A stretch of 64,000 nt of DNA, taken from contig CM036179.1 in NCBI GenBank assembly GCA_020631735.1, forward strand, positions 19,769,063 to 19,833,062, in the 5' to 3' direction. The stretch comes from Saccharum officinarum. Its lineage: Eukaryota; Streptophyta; Magnoliopsida; Poales; Poaceae. A program made the position numbers and the translations under genes. This document shows positions 14,250 to 25,256 of the stretch, one piece after another. The notes under the pieces are model-generated. The model was given only the letters and a program-made list of their open reading frames with translations. It made no database searches and had not been told where the DNA came from. Position 1 is the first letter of the stretch. The number at the start of each line of letters is the position of its first letter.

Positions 14250-15393
14250 CCTATGTCCAATACTTTGTGGTGATTGCACCCTAGTATCATTCGCCAGGCA
14301 TATCCACCAGATATCACCCATATGAAGAAGGTTTCGGTCAAGAAGAGTAGTATTAAGAAAGGAAAAGTCTAAGGCACCGCCAAGTAACCGCCCGTGTTGG
14401 AATTGGCAAGATGTCCAGTCATTGGGTCAAAGATTGTCATCGCCTCAGAAGAAACCAAATGAAACAATGCATATGGTGGTGTAAAGGACATGTTAATACA
14501 TACTGTGGAAATCCATTCCCACGGGTGAAATTATTACTGCTGGTGCATTTTTGGTGAACAACAACCCAGCAATTGTATTGTTTGATTCAGGTGCTTCTCA
14601 CTCTTTATCAGTTCCACCTTTGCAGCCAAGTCTGGTATGAAGGTTGTTACCTTAGGTAATGGTGGTATAATATCAGTGCTGCCGGAAATAATATTTCAAC
14701 CAACAATTGGTGTGGGAGCAAAGATCGAGATAGAAGGACGCCTATATGATGTGGATCTCGTGGTGTTTACTAGACTGGCCTAGATGTAATCTTAGGAATG
14801 AAGTGGATGAGTGGAAACGGTGTTCTGATTTAATACCTCCACAAGAGTGATTATGTTGAGGGATCCAAAAGATCAATAAGCTTTTTCTGTGCAGCTTCCC
14901 CTGATGAAGACTCAACTGCAGTTGATGCCATTTTAGCAAAGTCCATTGCTGATGTTCTATAGTATGTGAATTTCAAATGCCTTCCTGATGATTTGCTAGG
15001 ATTACCTCTGGACCGAGATGTAGAATTCAAGATTGAGTTGATTTCGGGTACTGCCACCAATTTCCAAAAGACCGTATAGAATGCCGCCAAATGAGTTAGC
15101 TGAACTCAAGACCCAACTAGTGAACTTTTGCAGAAAGGTCTGATCCATCCTAGTTCTTCTCCATGGGGTTGTCCTGCTATCTTTGTGAAGTAGAAGGATT
15201 AGTCTCTACGCATGTGTGTAGACTATCGACCACTCAATGCAGTGACTATCAAGAACAAGTATCCTTGCCTCGTATTGATATCTTATTGATTTCAGTTATC
15301 TAAAGCAAATGTATTCTCAAAGATTGATCTGAGATCTAGTTATCACCAATTTAAAATCAATCCTGAAGACATACCAAAGACAACCTTCTCTAC
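14250..15393 (+). pseudogene. Ty3/gypsy polyprotein fragment (first copy): zinc knuckle, protease, start of RT
   Basis: Corresponds to 31323-32479. Remnants of a CCHC zinc knuckle, an aspartic protease and the start of reverse transcriptase (a [12 protein letters not shown] motif) can be followed only by switching frame, because of numerous 1-base indels relative to the second copy. The N gap cuts it in the RT domain. Del/Tekay-like chromovirus affinity is inferred from the motifs. Confidence 0.8.
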
Positions 15394-15493
15394 NNNNNNN
15401 NNNNNNNNNNNNNNNNNNNNNNNNNNNNNNNNNNNNNNNNNNNNNNNNNNNNNNNNNNNNNNNNNNNNNNNNNNNNNNNNNNNNNNNNNNNNN
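15394..15493. other. Assembly gap of 100 N
   Basis: Exactly 100 N, a standard placeholder of unknown true size. The left side ends in gypsy RT and the right side begins in gypsy gag. Confidence 0.99.
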
Positions 15494-16065
15494 TCAAGTA
15501 CAACAACTATAAGGATTTCTTGGATACCGAGCCTCCTATTTTTCGAGAAGCAGAACAACCACTTCAAGCAGATGAATGGTTGAACATTATCGAACAGAAG
15601 TTCCGTGTGCTCAAGGTGGCAGATGATATGAAAACAGAGTATGCTTCACAACAGTTATAAGGGTCTATAGGCATTTAGTGGTGCATCATTGGAATACTCT
15701 GCTTGAGAATATGGAAGTAGTTTGGGATCAGTTCAGGAGGCATTTCGGGGACATTACATCCTTCTGGTCTCATGGCAATCAAGCATACCGAGTTTATGAA
15801 GCTCACCCAGGGAGACAAAAGCATACAGAATATTTACATGCTTTCATCAACTTGTCAAGATATGCTCCGGAATTTGTTATGCGGAGGTTAAGAAAGATCA
15901 CTAGTTTTAAAAGGGGGCTATGTCCCAAATGATGAAGGCCATGTGCAATAGCAAGTGTGCAACTTTCAATGAGTTTATCAGTGATACTATCCTTCAAGAG
16001 AATTGTAATGTTGTATATGCTGCTTCTAAGAGCCACGAGAAATCTTATGAATCTAATGCACCTAT
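15494..16065 (+). pseudogene. gag: Ty3/gypsy gag domain, degenerate
   Basis: The plus-strand translation starts inside a retrotransposon Gag domain: a KYNNYKDFL-type start, then ADEWLNIIEQKFRVL, then EYASQQL, then a WDQFRRHF segment. This is the usual order of the Ty3/gypsy Gag core. Two in-frame stops (about 15657 and 15675) and a frameshift break it before WNTLLEN. Gag is cut at 16065 by the solo LTR; the zinc knuckle that should follow resumes at 31323. The 5' end lies in the gap. Confidence 0.8.
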
Positions 16066-19000
16066 TGTAACAGAACCGACCAAATTATAAGAGCACAAGT
16101 ACAAAAACAAGCACCGAAGCGCTCAAATTTTCGAACTTGAGCCCATATAATCCGGTAGTCAATCGAAACCACGAAGGATTTCAAACCAACTTGCTTACAA
16201 CCAAGATCGCATCATTCAACATACAACATCATACGTTACATTTCGCACGTAGTTCCGAAATAAGTTTACATACACGGAGTCGCAAATATTACAAACCAAG
16301 TTTATAAAGTAGCGGAAGCAAACACACACCAGTTGTTTAACTACTGCCAGTCTTGTTGATCAACAACCCATAAAAGCATCAAGAAAGTACATAAAGGATG
16401 ATCACGCCCTAGTGATCTAGTCTTCGTCACCCGCAGGGTGGAGACAATTTTTGCAGAAGCCTTGGTAGAGCATATCATCTGCAACAGGAGAGAATAAACC
16501 CTGAGTACTGGAATGTACTCAGCTAGACTTACCCGTCGAAAACCAGAAATAAGATGACACCAAGGATTATGCAAGGCTTTCACAAGAGGCTAGCTGACAT
16601 CACATTTTTGCATAAAGGCATAAGTAATTGAGACTCTTATAACCTGTACTAGCAGTTATTTTTAGCATTTACCTGTCATCTATCTTAGCACCTGTACTAA
16701 ACATGCACTTGATTATAATCAAACAATTATCATCATTATATCCAGAGCAGGTATGAATTGTGGCAACATTGTATCATTCCCTTAACCACCGTTCATTTAA
16801 TGAGATCTACGTTGCCGCTGCTCAAGTCAAGTGCTCACTAACCGGGAGCGATGGCGATTCGAATCGAATTCCTATCCAGCTGGAGGGGTATTTCTAACAC
16901 TCACCGAGTCACGCCTGGTGAGGGCTGCTCAGGTCATCTTTTGTACAGTTCAGGAATCGTGGGCCCGAATAATGTCGCGTCCCCAAGGGTGACACTCTGC
17001 CAGGTGCTAGGGACTCTAACCCCCCTTGGTCTCACGCCAATGTCCCCAAGCACATTCTTTCTCTCCTCCAAGATGCAACCTACCATTCGATTCCCGGCCT
17101 GAACCATACTACTCGACTTCGCGGTCGAAACGGCTTATCCGGCCAACTAAGTGTTAGACTGCGTTCAACATGACTCAAGGACGTACAGCGAATCGGTCCT
17201 TAAACGACTCAGACGGGCATAGCTCCACACCCAAGACGTGTAGTGTCTTGCGGCTGTACTATCGAACTCTCGCCCGGTCTCAATTTTATTTTTAAAGCAT
17301 GGTTCCATCCACGATAGCCATAAAGCCACTCGTGACTCCTTCCTACATCTCGCGGATGACCGGAAATCACCCGACTTCTACCGTACTAAGCAGGGCTAAG
17401 CATTGACACGTGCCTAAACCTAATATAGGAGTAAGTACGATATCTGGACAAGGACAGGTATAATGCAACAAGTGTTTTCATATAACTCCTACAACTTAAT
17501 GCAGTAAACAATTAAAAGTACTCAAGATTAATTTATAAATCAGTAGGTTCAGCATGCACCGGGGCTTGCCTTTCAGAAAGGTTGAAGGTCGGTGGTCAGG
17601 ACACTCAGGCAAATCTTCAGCGGCGTCTCCTCCGCCGACTGGTTCCGCTGGCTCCTCTGGCTGGTCCTGAACTTCCTCCGGAATCACTGGCTTGAACTCG
17701 AGGAGTGTTATCCCCTCCGGAACACCTATTGCATGAGTGCGCAATAAATATCATGGGTGCATAATGGTGCAACATGCTCGGAATGAAATGCATTTCAGCA
17801 ATAAAAGTACTCTACTCCAGTCACTTTATCAGTACGTGCAAATCGCTTCTCCGGTGGAGAAGTACTTACCTATGCTACTCAACCTAAGATACAGCTGTTC
17901 CTCTTCGGTTAAGGCCCTAACACCTAACAACACAAGAGTAATATTACTTAGGTTACCACAGTAAGTTATTCTGGACAGCAGCTCAAAGATTCTGACATAA
18001 CTGAAGATTCCTAACTCCAAAAGATATGATCTAAGACAATCTCGAAAGCTTAAGAAATTCACTACAAAATATTTTCAGACCTCAACACTTAATTTCAAAG
18101 TTTACCTAGTCGAAATTCCAAAGTTCCAGAATCTGTCCTCCCCAAATGGAGAGCAGCCAATTCTGGACCGTCACTTAAAACAGCAATAACTCCTAAACTA
18201 CTAAGCCAATGCTCCCAAATTTTGACACAAGCTAGTTTATCAAGTTTACTACAATTTTGGTATTCACAAGTTTTCCAGCAAACACTTTTATTAAGGGTCA
18301 AACCTAAAGATACTACCAACTGTCTAGAAAACCTAGAATTGCAAAGATTAAATATTTATTTATGTGGCAAACATTCTCTAAGACCAAACTAATGTTACTA
18401 CAAGTTCACAAAGGTCACAAAAACACCAGAAAGTAAGGTGTGCCCACCTAGAATATTTATTTACACCCCTTTCTTAATTTACTTAATTAATTAAGTGGAA
18501 TTTCAAACATATAAGTAAACTGCTCCAAAAATTCTACAAAAATTACAGGAGACTCTCTGACCCAAAAAGAGGCTAATGTTAAAATTTGAACTAAATTTAT
18601 TCATAGGAACTTCCTACACAAAATTCACAAGCCAAAAAGGCTGATTTTTGTATAAATAACAAAGCATAGTAAAAAGTGTCAAACAACATATTTCCTAATT
18701 TTCGTGGACACTCTAGGGTACCAAGACATTCTCCAAAAATTTATATGAACATTTCATAGGTAGAAAAATTACAAAAATTCATTTAAGTATTTCCTAAAAT
18801 AACAAGATAGCATTATAACTTGAAAAGTACTTAAGCATTACTGCCCAAATTTTTACCAGAGCTAGAGCAAGTATAAATTAGTCTATCGACCAAATTTCAT
18901 AATTTTTGGAACACTGAAACTCAAGATATGATTTAAACAAGTTTGCATGTGATTTAAAACACATTTCAAAGACCTATTTAAATATCCCGGGAACTAAACA

Positions 19001-19381
19001 TCACATAACCAATTCATATTTTTCTAAGATACTACACACCCTGTAGATCCCAACAAAATTTATCTCATAATTTTTGGGCAAGTAAAACCCTAGATCTACA
19101 ATTTCCAAACAACCACTAAAATATGTGACAAAAAGAAAAAAGAAAACAAAACTGAACCCTAACAGGTACAGTGTCGTGGCCGGCTCAGTTCACCAGCGCG
19201 GCCCAGCCAGCGCGCGGCCTGATCTGGCTCCCTCCCACGCGCGGCAACCGACAGGTGGGTCCCCGCGGTCAGTGACGGAGGGCAGGGGAGCGGCGAACCG
19301 CGAGCTCCGGCGAGCTCAAGCTCGTCGGAGGGGAGCTCGCTTGGAAAAACAAACACACCCACACGTTCCCCGTCATACGGT
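16066..19381 (-). repeat. Solo LTR, Ty3/gypsy type, left part
   Basis: It begins tgtaacag directly after cctat (16061-16065). Together with 29822-31322 it forms one LTR of about 4.8 kb once the nested element and its duplicated acggt are removed. It ends ggtgttaca followed by a second cctat (31323-31327). There is no primer binding site, polypurine tract or second LTR, so it is a solo LTR left by LTR-LTR recombination. Long LTRs of this kind occur in Del/Tekay-type grass elements. That lineage is an inference from the terminal sequence and length. Confidence 0.8.
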
Positions 19382-21896
19382 TGTAGGGTCGAGATGGCGG
19401 ACTAGAGGGGGGGTGAATAGTCCTTTCTAAAACTTAAACACGTTGGCTAACCGAAACAAATGCGGAATTAAACTTAACGGTCTAGCCAAGACTACACCCC
19501 TCTATCTAAGTTCTCTAGCACCTTGCAAAGATCCTAATTAAGCAACTAAGGTGCTAAGCTTACCAAGAGCTCACCTAATCAATTCTAGAGCAAGGTCACA
19601 CAAACCTATGCACTAGTACTTTGCAAGCAAGAGGGAGCTACTACACAATTCTAGTAAGCAAAGCGCACAAAGCCTAAGCTCACTAGCAATGCTCAATAAC
19701 AAGGCTACACAAGCCAAATTAGAGAGCGCAAACTACTTAGCTACACAAACTAAGCAATGTGACTAACAAGGTTACACAAACCAAATTAGTCACGCAAAGG
19801 GAAGCTTCTAGCTACACAAGCAAGAAGACAACTAGCAAGCTACACAAGCAAACTAGTTAAGAGAGCAACTACACAAGCACAAGTATATATATGAAAGTAA
19901 ATACAAGCTTGTGTTGCACGAAGGCAAACCACCGAGAAGAGTAGACAATGTTGACACGGTGATTTTCTCCCGAGGTTCACTTGGTCGCCACCAAGCTACG
20001 TCCCCGTTGTGTCGACCAACACTAGATGGTTCCTCGGTGTGACCCTCAAGTCACTTACCCCTCAAGGCACGCCCCGCAAGGCACCGCAAGACACCACTCT
20101 CAAGTGAGGTAACTCAATGACACGCTCAACTAGAGTTGCTCTTCGCGATCCCCGCGGGGTGAGCACAATCCCCCTCACAAAGCTTCTCCGGAGCCTCGCA
20201 CAATCTTCTTGCGAGCTTCGTCGGAGCCACAAGCCACCAAGCCGTCTAGGAGGTGGCAACCTCCAAGAGTAACAAGCACTACCGGCTTGCAACACGAACA
20301 CCTAGTGCCACTCGATGCAACCTCACGATGCAATCGCACTAGAATCGCTCTCTCACTCGATCCGATGAACACTATCAAGCATGAGTGAGTTAGAGGGCTC
20401 CCAAGCACTACCACACAAGCCACCAAGGCTAAAGTGTGCTCAGCTACCGGCCACAGCCGGCCACAAGGTCTATTTATAACCCCACGGTCAAATAGAGCCG
20501 TTACCCCACTTGTCCGTTTTTCCGCGGGAGCACCGGACGCGCCGGTGGTAACTCACCGGACGCGCTCAACCGCGTCCGGTGCCCCTCCGACATCCGCGTG
20601 TCCTCCGAATTTCAAATTCGTCCGTTAGATCCTCCAACGGTCACTGCGTGCCAACGGTCAAACGACCCACCGGACGCGCTGCTGCGAACCACCGGACGCG
20701 CCGGTGCGCACAGCACCCGCGCCCGCGAAGCAACCACCGGACGCGCTCCTCGCCACCACCGGACGCCACAGTACCCGCGTCCGGTGCGAGTCCAGTAAGC
20801 TCCCTGGACCACCGGACGCGTCCGATGGTGTGTCACCGGACGCGCACCGCGTCCGAAGACTACGTGACTCGCTGTTCGCCAGACCGGACGCGCCGGTCCC
20901 GTGGGTCACCGGACGCGCCGGTGCCAAACCCTAGCTCGCGCGCCTGACGCCCGCGCTGCACTGACCGGACGCGCCGGTCCACAGTGACCGCGTCCGGTGC
21001 AGCGTCCGGTGCAGCGTCCGGTGCTGCGTCCGGTCACCTCTGTGACCGCGTTCGCCTCCGTTTCTTTTCCGACTTCCGGCGCAATGGAATATAGGCATTT
21101 CATTTCCCCGAAATCGCCTGAATCCCGCGCTCGCACGCTCGGCGGGAGGGAGAGAGGAACCCAAACCTCTCTATACCGCAAACCACAGCGCGACCAACGC
21201 CACCTTTGCAAATGTGCCAACACCATCAAGTGTACATCTCCATGTGCTTGTGTGTTAGCATTTTCATAATCATTTTCAAAGGAGTTAGGCACTCAACTTG
21301 CCTCGCCACTCGATCCTAACACGTATGCACAGTTAGATCGCTCAAGTGGCACTAGATGACCGATATGCAAACAAGTTTGCCCCTCTTGATAGTACGGCCA
21401 TCTATCCTAAACCCGGTCATAAACTTCTCTACACACCTATGACCGGTGAAATGGAAATGCCCTAGGTTATACCTTTGCCTTGCGCATTCCACTCCATCTC
21501 CTCTGACGTTGATGCAACACATGCACCAACCAATCACCAAATGATATGATTCACTTCATATCATCACGTGACCGTATTGGTTCATCGATCTTGACCTCAC
21601 TTGCTCTTCACCGTTGCATTGGTCCGTCGGCGCCAAGTCTTGCCCAAGCTTCACCATCGCATGGTCCTTCGCTTCGAAGCCTCAACTTGCCCTTCACCTT
21701 CACAACCGGTCCTTCGAGCCAAGACTCATCTTGATCTTCTCCATCTTGGTCACATGACTCTATGTCATGTCTCATATGCAATGAGCTCCTTCATGACACC
21801 ATTACTTGTGGACTAATCTCCTGTGTATCTCACATAACCACATATTAGTCCACCTAAGTTGTCACTCAATTACCAAAACCAAACAAGGACCTTTCA
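19382..21896 (-). repeat. 3' LTR of the gag-only element
   Basis: 2515 bp, tg...ca. It contains at least 17 exact CCGGACGC half-sites on the two strands between 20521 and 21040, and a TATA-like sequence (plus-strand tatttataa at 20471-20479) on the gag-proximal side of the array. The polypurine tract abuts at 21897. Confidence 0.9.
20525..21040. repeat. Palindromic CCGGACGC array in LTR U3
   Basis: There are repeated CCGGACGC/GCGTCCGG half-sites, many paired as ACCGGACGCGCCGGT-like inverted repeats, spaced irregularly and upstream of the TATA box in transcription direction. Short CCGG-based palindromes repeated in LTRs are an established feature of Sireviruses. Equivalent arrays occur at about 3490-4000, 11385-11885, 28445-28960, 37400-37850, 45890-46310, 50270-50695, 52855-53395 and 61655-62180. 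Confidence 0.85.
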
Positions 21897-23600
21897 ATCT
21901 CCCCCTTTTTGGTAATTGATGACAACTCTACAAAGATATGGAAATTGAGCTTTTTCAAGCTAGCACTTCACATAAGTGTAAATTGCTAACTTGTTTTGGA
22001 TTTAATGTTACTTATCCAACTTTTAAGCTCTATGTTAAGATTTGGATAAGCACCATAAAATCCGACTTGGTAGTGATAACTCCCCCTACATATGTGCTCA
22101 AATGGTTTGGTTTCAAGCTTGCACATATGCATAAATATGAAATTTGTGGGAGGGTTAGCACTACTAAGTGATGCTAAGGTGTATAGAATAAACCTTTGTA
22201 GCTCGATACCAATTAGTAGCTTGATACCATTTGAAAATCACAAGTTTGCCATCATCCTTAGCATCACGAGTAGCTAGACATCAAAAACACTAGAAACCCC
22301 GTGAGATCACATTATAAGCATGGTTCTAGTTATTGCATAATAATCACAAGTCTAGCTATCATCCTATGCATGCTAGTTATCAAATCATCATTCAAGTGCT
22401 ATAACTAGCATACACCACACAAGCATGCATATTGAATTTAAGAACTTATGCAATGCAAGCAAGCACATGAATTATGCATATATCAAATGTAATCAATCAA
22501 AGTTCATGAGCTTGCTCCCCCTACTTGTGTGCTTTCTTTGTCCAAGAATATTTGATCCCCTTATATTCTTCAATGTTGCTCCCTCTTTGTCCATGTCTAT
22601 GTCCAATATCATCTATCTCTCTCCCAAAGCAATCTCTCCTCAAAAGGAAATCTTGCATATCTTTGTCCAACTTCTCCCCCTTTGTCATCAATTTCCATAA
22701 AAGGTGATCTTCTTAATTGATACAAAGACTTGCATTGGGGTAGATGGTTGAGACTTGAATATTGCATTTTTGATGGACATTACCACATATGTTGGAATGA
22801 CATTACTTGTATGTTGCTCTTGAGATACCACTTAGGATCTTTGACCTTGATACCATTGGTGGGGCTCCTCCCCTATGTCATAGCATGTGTCATTCACTTG
22901 ATAATCTTGAGCTCTTGTGTGTGAGGGAACTTTCTTCATTTGATGATCACTGAAAGTTGAGGATCTCTTATGGAACCACCGTCTTGCATGAATGATACCA
23001 CGTGAAGATACCATGAGTAGGAATGTGATACCATTTGAAAGAATTTTCTAGCATGGATCCACTTTGAAGGATTTGACAATAATACTCACTTCTTGAACAT
23101 TTGCTATCTTCATGAGTACCACTTGTAAGATATCATTTGTAGATCATGATCTAGACACCACTAGTGAATACCACTTTAGAAGATCAATTTGAGTCTAGAT
23201 ACTACTTGAAACAAACTAGATATCCATTTTTATTGTTGCCTTGTGCTTGTACCCATATCATTGTCATGAGCTTCTAGTATGACTTGAACTATGTTGATTT
23301 GCCTAAGATTCCAAGTCCGGTTTGATCCAATGACAAGCTTCTTCATACCTCATGCTAAGGGTTATCTTGCCAATGTTGTACTTGTCACTTGTTAGCAATC
23401 CAAACTAGATCAAGTACTTGGGTTTACTAGCTCATGAACAAATTCATACACATACCACTAGATCATTTAAACAATTCAAGCAATAGTGGTAGGCTATGAA
23501 CTTAAACATTTCATTTGTTATGCATGATCCTAGTAAGCATGTACTATATGCACGAATCGCATACTAGTAAGGGATGAAATGATCATGCACATTACAATGA
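21897..23600 (-). promoter_or_regulatory. 3' non-coding region with multiple polypurine tracts, gag-only element
   Basis: Right next to the 3' LTR the minus strand reads AAAAAGGGGGAGAT, the primary plus-strand primer candidate. Further G-runs lie near 22080, 22515 and 22675. The one near 22510-22530 (AAGTAGGGGGAGCAAGCTC on the minus strand) recurs exactly in the other Sireviruses of the window. Multiple polypurine tracts before the 3' LTR are typical of Sireviruses. No ORF here has family features. Confidence 0.7.
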
Positions 23601-25254
23601 TACCTTTGCTATTTTGGAGTAGAGGATAGACACATAGATTCCAATTCATTACTCCAATAGCAATGTGAAGTCCAATTTATAAGCTTGGTGAAGACCAATC
23701 ATTACAGAGAAATCCATTCTTCACCCATATGAAATGAGAACCACTAATAATCAAGTGCATTATCTCAATGTGGTTGACTTGCTTCATCTTTTTGCTCATT
23801 GTGCTTGCATGAGAGAACTAATGTGAGAATACCACTTGAAATGCAATTACTAGCTCTCTTTTGGGTGTTGCTTGCTTTTTAGATCAATCCTTTTGATTGC
23901 TTCAACTAAGCATCACAAGTTCCTCGGATCACCACTTCCATGTTAGCCTTCCAAGTCCCAAACTTGGTTTCACCTACACACGGCGGCAAGCCCCTCACTA
24001 GGGAGAAGTGATCTTTCTCCAAAGAACCACTCTTGATACTCACTTGAAATGATATAGTTTGATTGATCCAAATGATGAACTCAATCTTGATGAATAATCC
24101 TTGAATCTACATTTGAGTCCAACTCTTTCTACTTGTTTAAGTCCTTTTTTCTTTTTACCAAATGATCTCCAATTATCACTAGAACTTAAATTTCACCTTC
24201 ATCTTGAGTTTGATCTTGATCTTCCAATTTGAGTACCGAATATGTACACCAAGTACATTCTATAATCAAATAGCCTTGTACTCATTGCTTGTCATGCTTT
24301 TAGATCAATCCAAAACCAAACTTAGGTACCTCAAACACTTGTAAACATGATTCCAACTTGAGGACCTTTCAATCAAAGTGACTCCAAATTCTGTACCCTT
24401 TAAAGAATAATTCATATCACACAATGTACAGATCCAAATGCCATGAAATTTGGTGAAGATGTGCTTCACTAAGTTATCTAGCATCTGTAAAAATTTGAGC
24501 TTCATTTGACTTCTAGATTGCTACCAGATTTCAAATCTTCCACCACTGCTACATGCTGAAAACTGCTGCACTCTAGCTGACAAGATGCACTCCAAAACCG
24601 AAGCATTTCTTATCCAATTCTCATGAAATTTCTACAGCCTCTTCTTTCATAAGTGTAGAGCATGTATACCAAATTTCAAGCCAATCCAAATAGATTTGGT
24701 CACTCAAACTCAGACTTGATCTCAGCTAGCTCAGATTTTCAATAATGGACAGATTTCAATACATTGAGCTATACTTCACCAAATTGAATCAAACTTGAAA
24801 CTAACTTGTTTGAACACTTTCATAAGACATATATCCATTCAATCCACTTACTAAATGTCATCTCATGAATTTATCCAACACAAATCAATCCAAATTTGAT
24901 TGCTAGGCATTAAATCTATTCAATCATCTCATAGCAAGCAACATTGCATATTTATCCAATTCAATCAACTCATATGCACCCAAAAGAAATGATCAACTAG
25001 AGATATACCTTGGTTAGCTCATAATCATCCAATAGCAAGCTTTTACTCAAATAAATTGCAAGTCATCAAATAATTCCAATAAATCATCCACAACTTGATC
25101 ATGACACTTGTATGTTGTAGCACTTTTGGACTTCACTTATTTTGACTTGGCATTGGGATTGGATATGCATTGAGCTTCATAACTTGACTCAATATATGAT
25201 GAACAAGATGAAACCAATTAAATCAAGCCTCCAATGCCGATGGTACCTACAAAC
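23601..25254 (-). other. Non-coding filler where pol would be expected
   Basis: About 1.65 kb between gag and the polypurine-rich 3' region. In autonomous relatives this place is filled by about 4 kb of pol. Here it is AT-rich, dense in stops, and shows no protease, integrase, RT or RNase H motif on either strand. Its origin is not recognised. Confidence 0.6.
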
Positions 25255-25256
25255 AA

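Larger units (their letters stand above)
1..15393. repeat. Duplicated block matching 17041-32479 (probable redundant contig end or haplotig)
   Basis: The whole stretch from the window start to the first N gap repeats 17041-32479 in the same order: part of a solo LTR, a nested gag-only retrotransposon, the rest of the solo LTR, and gypsy zinc-knuckle, protease and RT sequence. Both copies have the same insertion points and the same target-site duplications, so they descend from one locus. The first ~6.2 kb is almost identical. After that, substitutions and many 1-2 base indels appear. The block ends at the gap inside the RT gene, and the sequence after the gap begins in the gag of the same gypsy element. 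A true segmental duplication cannot be excluded. Confidence 0.9.

Noticed and set aside
20525..21040. Regular short repeats that could suggest a CRISPR-like array
   Set aside because: The units are palindromic, 8-18 bp, irregularly spaced, and always inside plant LTRs. There are no uniform spacers and no cas genes.
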